DNA of 64,000 nt from Nitrososphaerota archaeon (GCA_027887045.1 JAPCJH010000001.1:372001-436000); one strand, 5' to 3'. Numbered from the stretch's first letter, positions 15,735 through 23,763 are shown. Numbers and translations are program-made. Notes: generated by a model not told the origin, from the sequence alone.

Positions 15735-16322
15735 TCAGTCGACCTTCAGACGAACGCCTTTGGGCCCATTGGATTTGAGCGGTAGTGTAATCTCCAGGAT
15801 TCCGTTGTTATAGGATGATTTTGCTCCTTCAGGGTCCACGTTGCTCGGGATCTCGACTTCTTTGTAATATTTCCTCTCTGGAGTGTCGACAGAGATAACT
15901 GCACGGTTCCCATTTACGGTGACGTTGATGTCCCCCTTGCTGACGCCGGGTACCTCGGCGAGGACCCTGACATCCTTATCGGTGGTGAGAATGTCGACGA
16001 GCGGCTCTCTTTTGTCCTGAATCTCCTTCCAGGGCTGCGCTCCTCCCCTCTTTACATTCCCGAACTCACGAATCTCCGGCTTCCCGTCAGGGCCGATCGT
16101 GACGGAATAACCATAGACGATGGGGCCAATCTCCTTCGTAGTGCTCCCGTCCGGGAGTCGTTTTTCCCTGACGAGACTCTTCGGGACGTCCTTCTCGAGG
16201 TCCTTGAACTGCTCGGAGAACGAACGCTCCATCTCCCTCATCATCTCGTCCAGGTCGGCGAAGGGCCACGTGCCGAACGGAAGACCCTTTCTCCACCTCT
16301 TGTGCCACTCATCGGGTTCCAT
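15735..16322 (-). CDS. Small heat shock protein Hsp20 (alpha-crystallin domain)
   Basis: 195 residues. An N-terminal helical region (PFADLDEMMREMERSFSEQF) and a central KEIGPIVYGYSVTIGPDGKP precede the alpha-crystallin domain DVRVLAEVPGVSKGDINVTV to NNGILEITLPL at residues ~110-185. The C-terminus GVRLKVD lacks a clear I-x-I motif. It holds unfolded proteins during stress. Divergent from htpX, with GCGAAA-C-TTTCGC at 16371-16383 between them, so the two stress genes may share an operator. Confidence 0.9.
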   Translation of the reverse strand: MEPDEWHKRWRKGLPFGTWPFADLDEMMREMERSFSEQFKDLEKDVPKSLVREKRLPDGSTTKEIGPIVYGYSVTIGPDGKPEIREFGNVKRGGAQPWKEIQDKREPLVDILTTDKDVRVLAEVPGVSKGDINVTVNGNRAVISVDTPERKYYKEVEIPSNVDPEGAKSSYNNGILEITLPLKSNGPKGVRLKVD

Positions 16323-16370
16323 TTGTTATCACTGAATGTTTTGATGTCGAGGATAGATTAATTCTTTTTG

Positions 16371-16383
16371 GCGAAACTTTCGC
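16371..16383. promoter_or_regulatory. Palindrome between hsp20 and htpX
   Basis: GCGAAA-C-TTTCGC is a perfect 6-bp inverted repeat around one base. It lies upstream of the minus-strand TATA-like GAATTAATC of hsp20 and of the plus-strand AGTATTTACG of htpX. It is well placed for a shared stress regulator; no protein is assigned. Confidence 0.45.
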
Positions 16384-16455
16384 GTACCCCTCTGCCGTGA
16401 TCGCGAGAAAAGTATTTACGGTTCCTTCGCACCGCGCGTTTTCTAGCGTTTTGTC

Positions 16456-17373
16456 ATGTCTGCGTCATTGTATCTCAGAATCACGGTTCTCTTGGGGGCC
16501 CTCACGGGTCTCCTGCTCGTGATAGGGTACATCGTAGGTTACGTCTTCTTCGGCGACCCGCTGAGCTTCACCCTGTTCGCCCTCGTCCTCGCGGGCGTGC
16601 TGAACTTCGTCTCTTACTTCTACAGCGACTCAATAGTCCTCAGGATGAGCAGGGCTAAGATAATCCAGGAGAGCGAGAACCCCACGCTTTTCAAGGTCGT
16701 CAGGAATGTGTCGCAGAAAGCGGGGATACCGATGCCGAAAGTCGGGATTGTCGACTCGCCGCAGCCGAACGCCTTCGCTACGGGGAGGGGACCCGAGAAG
16801 GCGGTGGTCGTCGCAACCTCGAGCATCTTGCGCCAGCTGACCCCCGACGAACTGGAAGCCGTGATAGGACACGAAATTGGCCACGTCGTGCACCGTGACG
16901 TTTTGGTTTCGGCAGTCGCAGCCACGATAGCGGGAGCAATTTCTTACATTGGGACGCTAGCCATGTATTCGGTCTGGTTCGGAGGGATGGGCGGCAACCG
17001 GAATCGGCAGGGGAATAATGCAGGGATCCTCTTGCTGGTAGCTGCTATCCTCGTGCCCCTCGGGGCTTCGTTCATCCAGCTGGGAATAAGCAGGGGAGAC
17101 GAGTACAACGCCGACGAATACGGCGCAAAGCTTACCCATAATCCAGGAGGGCTCATCTCTGCTCTCCAGAAAATTACGGCCAGGGTCCAGACAAAGAGTT
17201 TCTCTGGGAACCAGCAGGGTAGCGCGCCTTCACCGGCGACAGCACCGCTCTGGATAGTCAATCCTTTCCGGGGAAGCTCCCTACTGGAGCTTTTCTCAAC
17301 CCACCCGTCCACGGAGCATCGGGTCGAGCGGCTGAAGAAGATTGCGCGCGAAATAAATATGTATATCCCTTAG
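16456..17373 (+). CDS. htpX: HtpX-like M48 membrane metalloprotease
   Basis: 305 residues. Two N-terminal transmembrane helices (8-30, 36-55) precede the M48 peptidase domain with zinc motif HEIGHVVHRD near residue 139 and the third ligand Glu in RGDEYNADEYGA. Another hydrophobic segment pair lies around residues 150-215. SSLLELFSTHPSTEHRVERL is the conserved C-terminal HtpX motif. It degrades misfolded membrane proteins. Divergent from hsp20, which fits a protein quality control role. It overlaps the end of the next, convergent gene by 4 nt. Confidence 0.92.
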   Translation: MSASLYLRITVLLGALTGLLLVIGYIVGYVFFGDPLSFTLFALVLAGVLNFVSYFYSDSIVLRMSRAKIIQESENPTLFKVVRNVSQKAGIPMPKVGIVDSPQPNAFATGRGPEKAVVVATSSILRQLTPDELEAVIGHEIGHVVHRDVLVSAVAATIAGAISYIGTLAMYSVWFGGMGGNRNRQGNNAGILLLVAAILVPLGASFIQLGISRGDEYNADEYGAKLTHNPGGLISALQKITARVQTKSFSGNQQGSAPSPATAPLWIVNPFRGSSLLELFSTHPSTEHRVERLKKIAREINMYIP

Positions 17374-17828
17374 CGTTTCTCTGAGAGGATCTTCATAAGA
17401 CCGACAAACGCGATAAGCTCCAAGAATTCATCGCGCGGTTCTTCCTTGGGGGGTGCTTGAGCGGGCTGGACCTTCGGCGTCCCGCTTAGGTTGAGCGTAG
17501 GGAGGATCGCGGTCGGGAAGAGAGCTAAGTTGGAGCCGGCCATGGATGAAGAAGAGGGAGTTTCGACGTAGCGAGCGGCCGTCGGGTAGTCTGCCTCGGT
17601 CATTTTGAACTCCGTCGTCTTGAACTCGTCCCCCACCCTCGGTGGGAGCGGGGCAGGAGCGGCTCGTGCCGGTGCCCGCTGCGGCCGCGGTGGCGGTGGG
17701 ACTCTCTTCCTTCCAGACGCGAGTGCGGGGATAAGGATTAGAAGCCCGAACCCCGCGACGAAGATAGAACCGGAGAACGCTCCGACAATGATTAGCAACA
17801 CGCCGAAAGCGGCTAGGCCATAATTCAC
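17370..17828 (-). CDS. Hypothetical protein with N-terminal hairpin of membrane helices
   Basis: About 152 residues from GTG 17828. Two hydrophobic segments (YGLAAFGVLLIIVGAFSGS, FVAGFGLLILIPALA) are followed by a proline/alanine-rich cytoplasmic linker (VPPPPRPQRAPARAAPAPLP). The C-terminal helix is DEFLELIAFVGLMKILSEK. The open frame extends to an ATG at 17915, but AAATATTTAAG near 17893-17903 looks like the promoter, so the shorter start is preferred. No family recognised. It is probably a membrane-tethered adaptor. Confidence 0.55.
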   Translation of the reverse strand: MNYGLAAFGVLLIIVGAFSGSIFVAGFGLLILIPALASGRKRVPPPPRPQRAPARAAPAPLPPRVGDEFKTTEFKMTEADYPTAARYVETPSSSSMAGSNLALFPTAILPTLNLSGTPKVQPAQAPPKEEPRDEFLELIAFVGLMKILSEKR

Positions 17829-17960
17829 CAAGATCGCGTCACAAGATATGCCTTTGGAGGGATGTAATAAGAGGTTTGTCGTCGTCGTGGAGGTGCTTAA
17901 ATATTTCACGCTCATATTTCCTAGGGTACCGATGCCCTTAGGGGTGATACCCGCAGTGAA

Positions 17961-17980
17961 GAAACGAGTTACCTCGTTTC
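17961..17980. other. Perfect 8-bp hairpin in the gene-poor stretch 17830-18184
   Basis: GAAACGAG-TTAC-CTCGTTTC can fold as a stem with a 4-nt loop. It could be a terminator, part of a small RNA or a recombination relic. No protein gene is seen between the hypothetical gene and the tRNA. Confidence 0.35.
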
Positions 17981-18184
17981 CGATATTGGACTATCGGGTT
18001 GCTGGCACAGCGTAAAAGTCAGCCAAAGTGTGCCAAGGTAACAAAACAATGTCTGCATGTGGTTCGTGCAGGAGCGGAAGGCAATTGAAGCGATGGACTC
18101 GGAGCGAGACCGAGAAGTTGATGCCTCCAAGTCGGGTCTGTGGGATTTCATGTCCCGCAGACTGACAGAACCTAATAAGAATGG

Positions 18185-18300
<116 letters not shown>

Positions 18301-18490
18301 CGATTGCGCAAGACCACGTCTTCACCATCCATTTATCCTTAGTCGGTGTCTCACTTTCTGAGGAGCTTGCGCGCGTCCTCTCGACGCTCCGTTACGTCCC
18401 GCGTTTCTGGTTTCGACTATTGCCGAGAAGCTCTGAAAATCAGGTCGCTTCGATTAAATAGCGTTAGGCGCACGCAGCAGTTGGCGTAGC

Positions 18491-19762
18491 ATGGAAGGCT
18501 CATCCGAGATACCCGGGTTTTACAAACTACCAGTGAGCGAAAGGATGCAGCTCATCCGCAAGCTTACCGGAATTTCTGAAGAAGAAGCGAAGACAGTTTC
18601 CAACACGGGGGGGTTGCCCGCCGACGTGGCGGACCACATGATCGAAAACGTCATTGGGGGGATAACCATGCCGATGGGGGTGGCCACGAATTTCAAGGTG
18701 AACGGGAGGGATTACCTGGTCCCCATGGCCCTCGAGGAGCCTTCCGTCGTGGCGGCGGCTAGCAACGCCGCAAAGATGGCGCGGGTAAAGGGTGGTTTCA
18801 GTGTTACAAACACGGGTCCCGTGATGATCGGTCAGATCCAAGTCGTGAATGTCCCCGACCCTCCCGGGGCGAAGGCGAATTTGATCAGCCATAGAGATTC
18901 GATCATCGCAAAGGCCAACGATCAAGATCCGCTTCTTGTCTCTCTAGGAGGGGGCGCGAAGGACCTGAACGTGAAGGTTCTCTCCACCCTGAAGGGGCCG
19001 ATGGTCATCGCCGAATTGATTGTGAACACGGGAGACGCAATGGGAGCCAACGCGGTGAACACGATGGCCGAGGCCGTGGCCCCGATGATCGAGGAGCTCA
19101 CTGGAGGGCGAGTATTCTTGAGGATAATCTCGAACCTTGCGGACAGGAGACTCGTGAGAGCCAGCGCGATGTTTGAGAAAGAAGCGATTGGTGGGGAAGA
19201 AGTTGTTAACGGTATCGTGTTTGCCTACGCGTTCGCTGACGCGGACCCGTACCGCTGCTCGACCCACAACAAGGGGATCATGAACGGGGTCGTAGCAGTC
19301 GGGATTGCGTGCGGGCAGGACATCAGGGCGCTCGAAGCGGGCGCGCACACATTCGCGTCACGGAGCGGAAAATACAAGCCACTCACGACCTGGGAGAAGA
19401 ACCTCGAGGGAGATCTCGTCGGCACCCTGGAGATGCCGATGGCGGTAGGCCTAGTGGGGGGAGCTTCGAAGGTCCACCCCGCGGCTCGGGTCGCAATCAA
19501 GATTCTGGGAATCAAGTCCGCGGTCGAGCTGGCGGAAGTCATGGGAGCGGTCGGGCTCGCGCAGAACTTTGCGGCCTTACGAGCGCTTTCTTCCGAAGGT
19601 ATCCAGCGCGGGCACATGAAACTACACGCGCGTTCGATGGCAATTTCGGCGGGTGCTACAGGGGAGCAGGTTGACTTAGTCGCAAGAGCAATGGTCGAAG
19701 AACACAAGATTCGCTTCGACCGCGCGAAGGAGCTCGTGGAGAAACTCAACTCTCAGAACTAG
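18491..19762 (+). CDS. hmgA: HMG-CoA reductase, class II-like
   Basis: 423 residues. Makes mevalonate from HMG-CoA for isoprenoid lipids. Catalytic residues are visible in order: Glu in ENVIGG (residue ~53), Lys in HNKGIMNG (~259), Asp in CGQDIRALEAG (~275) and His in HMKLHARSMA (~380). DAMGANAVNTM is the substrate/cofactor segment. The start PGFYKLPVSERMQLI and HNKGIMNG resemble class II (MvaA/Archaeoglobus-type) enzymes more than the class I form. Its TAG stop overlaps, tail to tail, the stop of an endonuclease gene, and a second diverged copy of its last ~39 codons lies at 20926-21042. Confidence 0.93.
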   Translation: MEGSSEIPGFYKLPVSERMQLIRKLTGISEEEAKTVSNTGGLPADVADHMIENVIGGITMPMGVATNFKVNGRDYLVPMALEEPSVVAAASNAAKMARVKGGFSVTNTGPVMIGQIQVVNVPDPPGAKANLISHRDSIIAKANDQDPLLVSLGGGAKDLNVKVLSTLKGPMVIAELIVNTGDAMGANAVNTMAEAVAPMIEELTGGRVFLRIISNLADRRLVRASAMFEKEAIGGEEVVNGIVFAYAFADADPYRCSTHNKGIMNGVVAVGIACGQDIRALEAGAHTFASRSGKYKPLTTWEKNLEGDLVGTLEMPMAVGLVGGASKVHPAARVAIKILGIKSAVELAEVMGAVGLAQNFAALRALSSEGIQRGHMKLHARSMAISAGATGEQVDLVARAMVEEHKIRFDRAKELVEKLNSQN

Positions 19763-20868
19763 GACCGATCGAGCCTCCGGGCTTTTCCGTGATACACTTT
19801 CTTCGCTTCTCGCCTGAACGAGATTACTTCTTTTCTTATCCGCGATTTGAGCAAATGGAACTGCGGTCCCACCCTTTGCCAAGGCGCGTCTGCAAAGTTC
19901 AACATCAGAGACTTCATTCTGGTCTTCTCGTCGTGATGCAGGGGAAGTTTAGTGATCAGCTCGAGAATCTCCGCCTTTCTAAACATTCCAAATGACCAAA
20001 CATTCTTGTTTAGCCTCTTCTTCGCCTTGAGGTTCTTCCTGGCCCCTAGACTAAAGTCGGCATGATACCTCATCGAACGCAGTTTTGACACGATTTGCCT
20101 CATAATGACCTCGTCTTCTGAGTTGATTCTGAGCGAGTACGCGGCATCACTGTCAACGGGATAGATACGTAAAGATCCTTCTGCATCGAAGTAACCCGCC
20201 AGAAATGAGAGGAAAAGCTGGTCATCAGCCAGAAGGGACTCGTCTATCCGTCCAGGTTTGTCGAGCAGAAAGTCGAAACTCGAATCGAGGTAACAATATA
20301 GACACCATTCGTAACCGCCGTTGTTAAATGCCGCACTCCTGCCGACTCTCCCAGATTTACCGAACAGCATATTCAGAAGCCGCCACATCGCAGGGTGAGT
20401 TGTGGAAGTCGCGACCCTTACCTGATATCCGTATAGCCCCCCATTCAAATCCCCAACTCTGAATCCGAGAAGATACGCCTTCGTGGACAGATTACCATTG
20501 AACGAATGTTTCGGATACTTCATTCCTGCTTCCGAAATCGTTCTCATCTGAATACCGTCTTTCTGCATCAATGTTGTGACATAGCCAGGGCTGAATCCTA
20601 GCAGTTCGCCTATCAGACTAGCGCTTAGCTTCTTGTTCCAATACAGATAATCTAGTAATTCCGGCGTAATCCAATGACTTCGAACCAGTAAAGCTACGGC
20701 CTCTTTGGAAGTTCTGATTTTCACCCCGAACTCTTTCATTCGTCTAGCTAGAGTTCTTCGATTGATTCCCAGTTCGTGTGCCATCTGATGTAATGAAAGA
20801 TTCCTCCGCCAGTGCAGATCGTAGAGTTTGTCGAAAGATATATGCTCATCAGCAGGGCGACTCCCCAT
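19759..20868 (-). CDS. LAGLIDADG homing endonuclease with N-terminal HTH repeats
   Basis: 369 residues. Two helix-turn-helix units (LSLHQMAHELGINRRTLARR, LSASLIGELLGFSPGYVTTL) precede two LAGLIDADG motifs: AYLLGFRVGDLNGG near residue 132 and FLAGYFDAEGSLRI near 230, both with the acidic residue kept. It cuts a long DNA site to spread its own gene. It is a free-standing gene without intein blocks. It ends exactly on the stop codon of the HMG-CoA reductase gene (shared CTAG) and begins next to a second reductase tail. It is AT-richer than the reductase gene. Confidence 0.88.
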   Translation of the reverse strand: MGSRPADEHISFDKLYDLHWRRNLSLHQMAHELGINRRTLARRMKEFGVKIRTSKEAVALLVRSHWITPELLDYLYWNKKLSASLIGELLGFSPGYVTTLMQKDGIQMRTISEAGMKYPKHSFNGNLSTKAYLLGFRVGDLNGGLYGYQVRVATSTTHPAMWRLLNMLFGKSGRVGRSAAFNNGGYEWCLYCYLDSSFDFLLDKPGRIDESLLADDQLFLSFLAGYFDAEGSLRIYPVDSDAAYSLRINSEDEVIMRQIVSKLRSMRYHADFSLGARKNLKAKKRLNKNVWSFGMFRKAEILELITKLPLHHDEKTRMKSLMLNFADAPWQRVGPQFHLLKSRIRKEVISFRREAKKVYHGKARRLDRS

Positions 20869-20913
20869 TACTCAGTAACGCTGACATAATTCTTAAGCAC
20901 AACTGTGCCCAAT

Positions 20914-21042
20914 ATCGTCATATCAGCAGGAGCAACCGGAACCATGGTAGACTTGGTCGCTTTAAGAATGATTGAAGAAAAGAAAATAAGGTACGACAGG
21001 GCTAAAGAAATCTTGGAAGAACTCAAGAAAGAAGCAGCTTAG
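20914..21042 (+). pseudogene. Detached second C-terminus of HMG-CoA reductase
   Basis: The frame reads IVISAGATGTMVDLVALRMI followed by EEKKIRYDRAKEILEELKKEAA and a stop. This aligns without gaps to the end of the intact reductase (MAISAGATGEQVDLVARAMV, EEHKIRFDRAKELVEKL). Upstream of about 20914 the similarity stops, and the catalytic His segment is absent. The codons are AT-richer than in the intact gene. An ATG at 20944 could start a 32-residue peptide. It is best read as the tail of a reductase gene cut off by, or brought in with, the endonuclease gene. Confidence 0.85.
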
Positions 21043-21048
21043 GTCTCG

Positions 21049-21660
21049 CTACCAAGCGGTGCCCACCGCAGTTCTCTTGCTATGCTTACCCGAGCCACCC
21101 TTGAATCTCTCTTCGGCCCAGATGTTCGCCCTTTCGTGGTAGCCATACATCTCCCAATAACCGTCCTGGTAGTCGTTCATGAATTCGATTCTGTTCAACC
21201 ACTTTGCGCTCTTCCAACCGTAGAGATTCGGCATGTAGGGCCTTGCGGGGAACCCCTGCTCCGTGCTGAGAGGCGTCCCGTTTATCTTGAAGGCGACGAT
21301 CGCGTCTTCGGAAAGGGCGTCTACTGTCGGTACCGGAGCAGAGTACCCGTCTTCGCAGTGGAACATCACCCATTTGGCTTCGGGGTTTGGTTCTGCTCGT
21401 GCTGCTATTGACCGGATCGATACACCCTCCCACTGAACGTGCTCGATCCCCCATTTCGTAACGCATTGGAAGGGTTTCTCGTACTTGGTCTGCTCGGATC
21501 CGATTAGCTCAGAATAGGTGAATTCCACGGGATTCTTCACCTGGCCGTCTATCCGTAGACGCCACGTTTCGGCATTCACCTTGGGAACGCCGAGAGCGGC
21601 GTAGATGATCCATTTCTTCCCCCAGTATTGCCCGGGGGGGAGCCCCTGAGTGGTTGACAC
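21049..21660 (-). CDS. Sulfite oxidase/YedY-like molybdopterin-binding oxidoreductase
   Basis: 203 residues, essentially the SUOX molybdopterin domain alone: TWRLRIDGQVKNPVEFTYSE, then the Mo-ligating cysteine in FQCVTKWGIEHVQWEGV, VMFHCEDGYSAPVP, GFPARPYMPNLYGWKSAKW and IEFMNDYQDGYWE. No signal peptide is seen, so it may act in the cytoplasm, which is unusual for YedY but common for the short archaeal forms. The substrate is unknown. The TetR gene upstream on the same strand (66 nt) may control it. Confidence 0.88.
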   Translation of the reverse strand: MSTTQGLPPGQYWGKKWIIYAALGVPKVNAETWRLRIDGQVKNPVEFTYSELIGSEQTKYEKPFQCVTKWGIEHVQWEGVSIRSIAARAEPNPEAKWVMFHCEDGYSAPVPTVDALSEDAIVAFKINGTPLSTEQGFPARPYMPNLYGWKSAKWLNRIEFMNDYQDGYWEMYGYHERANIWAEERFKGGSGKHSKRTAVGTAW

Positions 21661-21726
21661 GGTTGCAATTTCTTTTTCAGCCGTATAAAATCGAATCGGC
21701 GGAGAGGGGAACTAGAGCCTGATGAG

Positions 21727-22311
21727 TCACTTGAGCGCTTTGAAGAAGAATTCTTTGATGAACCTCGCCGCGGTCTCTTTGTCCCTTGATTTGGAAAAAT
21801 GAATCTTCTGGAATACGACGTGATTGAGCATCCCGATAAGGCAGTCCGCAGCCTTTGATGCGTCGGTCTTGCCGAAGTCACCACCCTCAATCCCGCGCTG
21901 GACAAGAGAGGCGGCGATTCTCTGAATTTCGTCGAGCTCAGCGCTGATTCTTTCAGCACTGTCCTTGTCAAGCTTCGCGTTGTCGCGCATGTATAGGCCG
22001 GGATCGAAAGCGCGCTCTGGGAAGGAGGACAGATAGGTCTCCACGAACGACCCTATCCCTCGTCTCGGAGTCTCCGACTTTGTGGCTTCCATCAGTCGAA
22101 TAATGAATTCGTGAATCGTGATCTTAGGGCTCACAGCTGCGATAAACAGACCCCTCTTGCTCCCGAAGTGGTAGTATATTGTCGGAGCGGTGGTTTCAGC
22201 CTGCTTGCACACATCTCTTATCGAGACGTTCGCGTACCCCTTCTCGGCGAAGAGTCGACTGGAGACCTCCAGTATCTTCGTCGGGCTTACCGTTTCTCTC
22301 TGGGATTGCAC
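21727..22311 (-). CDS. TetR-family transcriptional regulator
   Basis: 194 residues. The HTH is complete at residues 10-56: ILEVSSRLFAEKGYANVSIR, DVCKQAETTAPTIYYHFGSK, RGLFIAA. The ligand-binding half is all helical and of normal length. The GTG start lies 30 nt behind TTATAA, so the mRNA is probably leaderless. TAACG-TT-CGTTA at 22363-22374, between this promoter and that of the divergent membrane protein, is the likely operator, so it should regulate itself and the neighbours. The effector is unknown. Confidence 0.9.
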   Translation of the reverse strand: MQSQRETVSPTKILEVSSRLFAEKGYANVSIRDVCKQAETTAPTIYYHFGSKRGLFIAAVSPKITIHEFIIRLMEATKSETPRRGIGSFVETYLSSFPERAFDPGLYMRDNAKLDKDSAERISAELDEIQRIAASLVQRGIEGGDFGKTDASKAADCLIGMLNHVVFQKIHFSKSRDKETAARFIKEFFFKALK

Positions 22312-22362
22312 GAGGACGGTTCGTACGGAGGGCTTTCTCTTATAAGAATTGAATTGGCTATC

Positions 22363-22374
22363 TAACGTTCGTTA
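22363..22374. promoter_or_regulatory. TetR operator candidate
   Basis: TAACG-TT-CGTTA lies in the divergent promoter region, 20 bp upstream of the TTATAA of the TetR gene and immediately upstream of TTATTTAATGG, the TATA-like box of the gene at 22411. Confidence 0.5.
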
Positions 22375-22410
22375 AAGTTATTTAATGGCCTCTTTCGTGC
22401 TCGGGAGAGC

Positions 22411-22968
22411 TTGCCCGGCGAAGATGTTGGAAAGCCGCCCGCATCCAGGTCAAGAAGGATTGCTGTGGCGAGCTTATTCGGAGTGATAGTCTGGGTGGTT
22501 CAGGGATTTCTGCCAGCTCCATCATCTGATTACTTGATAGCCGTTGAAGCCTGTCTCCTTGCTCTGAGCAATCTTGTTGTGGGGAAGGGCGGGGCAACAT
22601 ACGTAGGGGCCGTAAGTGGGCTTCTGATCTCTGTCGTCAAGACGGCTTTCTTTCCGCTCGACCTCGTGTTCGCTCTTCTCTTTGGCCTTGTGGTGGACGG
22701 CTTGGGCTTAGCATTGCACGTGAAGAGTGGTGGAGAAGCTAAAGCGGGGAGGCTCGTCGCCGCGATGGTCGTCAGCACGGCCGCGGTTGGGTTCAGCGCT
22801 TACTACGTGACGGCGGTGGCCACCAACCTGGTTCCTAACGATTTCTTCTTGGACCTCTCCATCCTGATCTTCGGCGTGATCAGCGGAGCTATCGGGGGTT
22901 ACGTCGCGGCAAGAATCTGGAATAAGAATCTCAGGGCACGGTTCGAGAGTCAAGCGCTTGCACGGTAG
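22411..22968 (+). CDS. ECF transporter S-component-like membrane protein
   Basis: 185 residues, TTG start 30 nt behind a TATA-like TTATTTAATGG. Five to six hydrophobic segments; the middle part (GGATYVGAVSGLLISVVKTA, PLDLVFALLFGLVVDGLG) and the C-terminal GVISGAIGGYVAARIW resemble S-components of vitamin transporters or related thaumarchaeal membrane proteins. If so, it binds a vitamin or precursor and needs an ECF ATPase module encoded elsewhere. The ligand cannot be predicted. Divergent from TetR and possibly under its control. Confidence 0.65.
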   Translation: MPGEDVGKPPASRSRRIAVASLFGVIVWVVQGFLPAPSSDYLIAVEACLLALSNLVVGKGGATYVGAVSGLLISVVKTAFFPLDLVFALLFGLVVDGLGLALHVKSGGEAKAGRLVAAMVVSTAAVGFSAYYVTAVATNLVPNDFFLDLSILIFGVISGAIGGYVAARIWNKNLRARFESQALAR

Positions 22969-23101
22969 CACCATGGTAGCACCATCCTTCGAGAAACGTC
23001 GTTTGCGCGAGAAGTTTCAGGTACTCTTTGATGACAATCGCTGGTGAGGCATACAAGTCTTGAAAAGGTTCATATGGTCTCGACAAAGCGGACGACTCCA
23101 G

Positions 23102-23201
23102 GCGGTGGTCGTCTAGCCTGGTCCAGGACAGTAGCCTGCCACGCTATAAACCCGGGAAGTCGTCATCCAGCGACTCGGGAATTCAAATCCCGGCCACCGC
23201 A
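23102..23201 (+). tRNA. tRNA-Gly (GCC) with a 25-nt intron at the T-stem/T-loop border
   Basis: Acceptor GCGGTGG/CCACCGC with discriminator A, D arm GTCT/GGAC, anticodon arm GTAGC-CTGCCAC-GCTAT (GCC). After variable AAAC, the T-stem CCGGG is separated from TTCAAAT-CCCGG by 25 nt (23157-23181) containing a GTCG/CGAC hairpin. Both borders carry GGGAA. Removal gives a 75-nt tRNA. The position corresponds to 53/54, a known site for rare archaeal introns. Confidence 0.85.
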
Positions 23202-23263
23202 TTTCTCATAAACTAATTCCGCCGGTTGATTCGCCTGGACTATCGCCGTTGAGGCAGGAATCG

Positions 23264-23596
23264 CTATGCGACTTTTGTCCCGAGGGGCATTTCTTTGTCT
23301 GGCCTTAACAGGGATATGATTTCGTCGTTGAAGGATGCAAGCACCATGCACTCCGAAATCACACCAGCTACCGATTTCGGCTGTAGGTTCAGGACTGCTA
23401 CGACTTGCTTCCCGACAAGATCCTCCTTGGAGTAGAACGCCTTGATTCCCCCGACGCATTGCTTGACCCCGATCTCGCGGCCGAAGTCTATTTTCATTCT
23501 GTACATCGGTTTGCGCGCCTGGGCAATATCCTCGACTTCCAATATCCTTCCGACTTTCATCTCAATCTTGCTGAAATATTCGGCTGAGAGTGACAC
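23264..23596 (-). CDS. tRNA-binding domain protein (CsaA / MetRS C-terminal-like)
   Basis: 110 residues from GTG 23596, 25 nt behind a TATA-like GCTTATTTG, so probably leaderless. The OB-fold tRNA-binding domain fills the protein: YFSKIEMKVGRILEVEDI, RMKIDFGREIGVKQCVGGIK, VVAVLNLQPKSVAGVISECM and PDKEMPLGTKV. Stand-alone forms bind tRNA or act as chaperones, and the same domain ends some MetRS and PheRS proteins. The frame is open upstream to 23764, but that would run through the divergent tRNA-Ala gene. It sits between two tRNA genes. Confidence 0.85.
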   Translation of the reverse strand: MSLSAEYFSKIEMKVGRILEVEDIAQARKPMYRMKIDFGREIGVKQCVGGIKAFYSKEDLVGKQVVAVLNLQPKSVAGVISECMVLASFNDEIISLLRPDKEMPLGTKVA

Positions 23597-23659
23597 GCGC
23601 GGCTCCGCCCGTTTCGCGCAAATAAGCCTTAAAACATTAAGGAGAGCAGGAAGAAAGAA

Positions 23660-23763
23660 GGGCCGGTCGTCTAGTTTGGTAGGACACAATTGCCTAAAAC
23701 TATCTTGGCATGGTGAACGCCACAAACTGGTAGAGGTCGGGGGTTCGAGTCCCCCCCGGTCCA
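23660..23763 (+). tRNA. tRNA-Ala (GGC) with a canonical and a second small insertion
   Basis: Acceptor GGGCCGG/CCGGTCC again carries G3:U70. The anticodon arm CTATC-TTGGCA...T-GGTAG gives GGC, with a 17-nt intron (23711-23727) at the canonical 37/38 site and TGGT/GCCA pairing inside. A further 13 nt (23687-23699) separate position 26 from the anticodon stem and must be removed to restore spacing. T arm GGGGG-TTCGAGT-CCCCC. The mature RNA would be 74 nt. The 13-nt segment is short for an intron and is the least certain. Confidence 0.82.

Noticed and set aside
18491-20868. Intein or group I-type intron inside the reductase gene
   Set aside because: The endonuclease is on the opposite strand and lies outside the intact reductase frame; no intein splicing blocks are visible.
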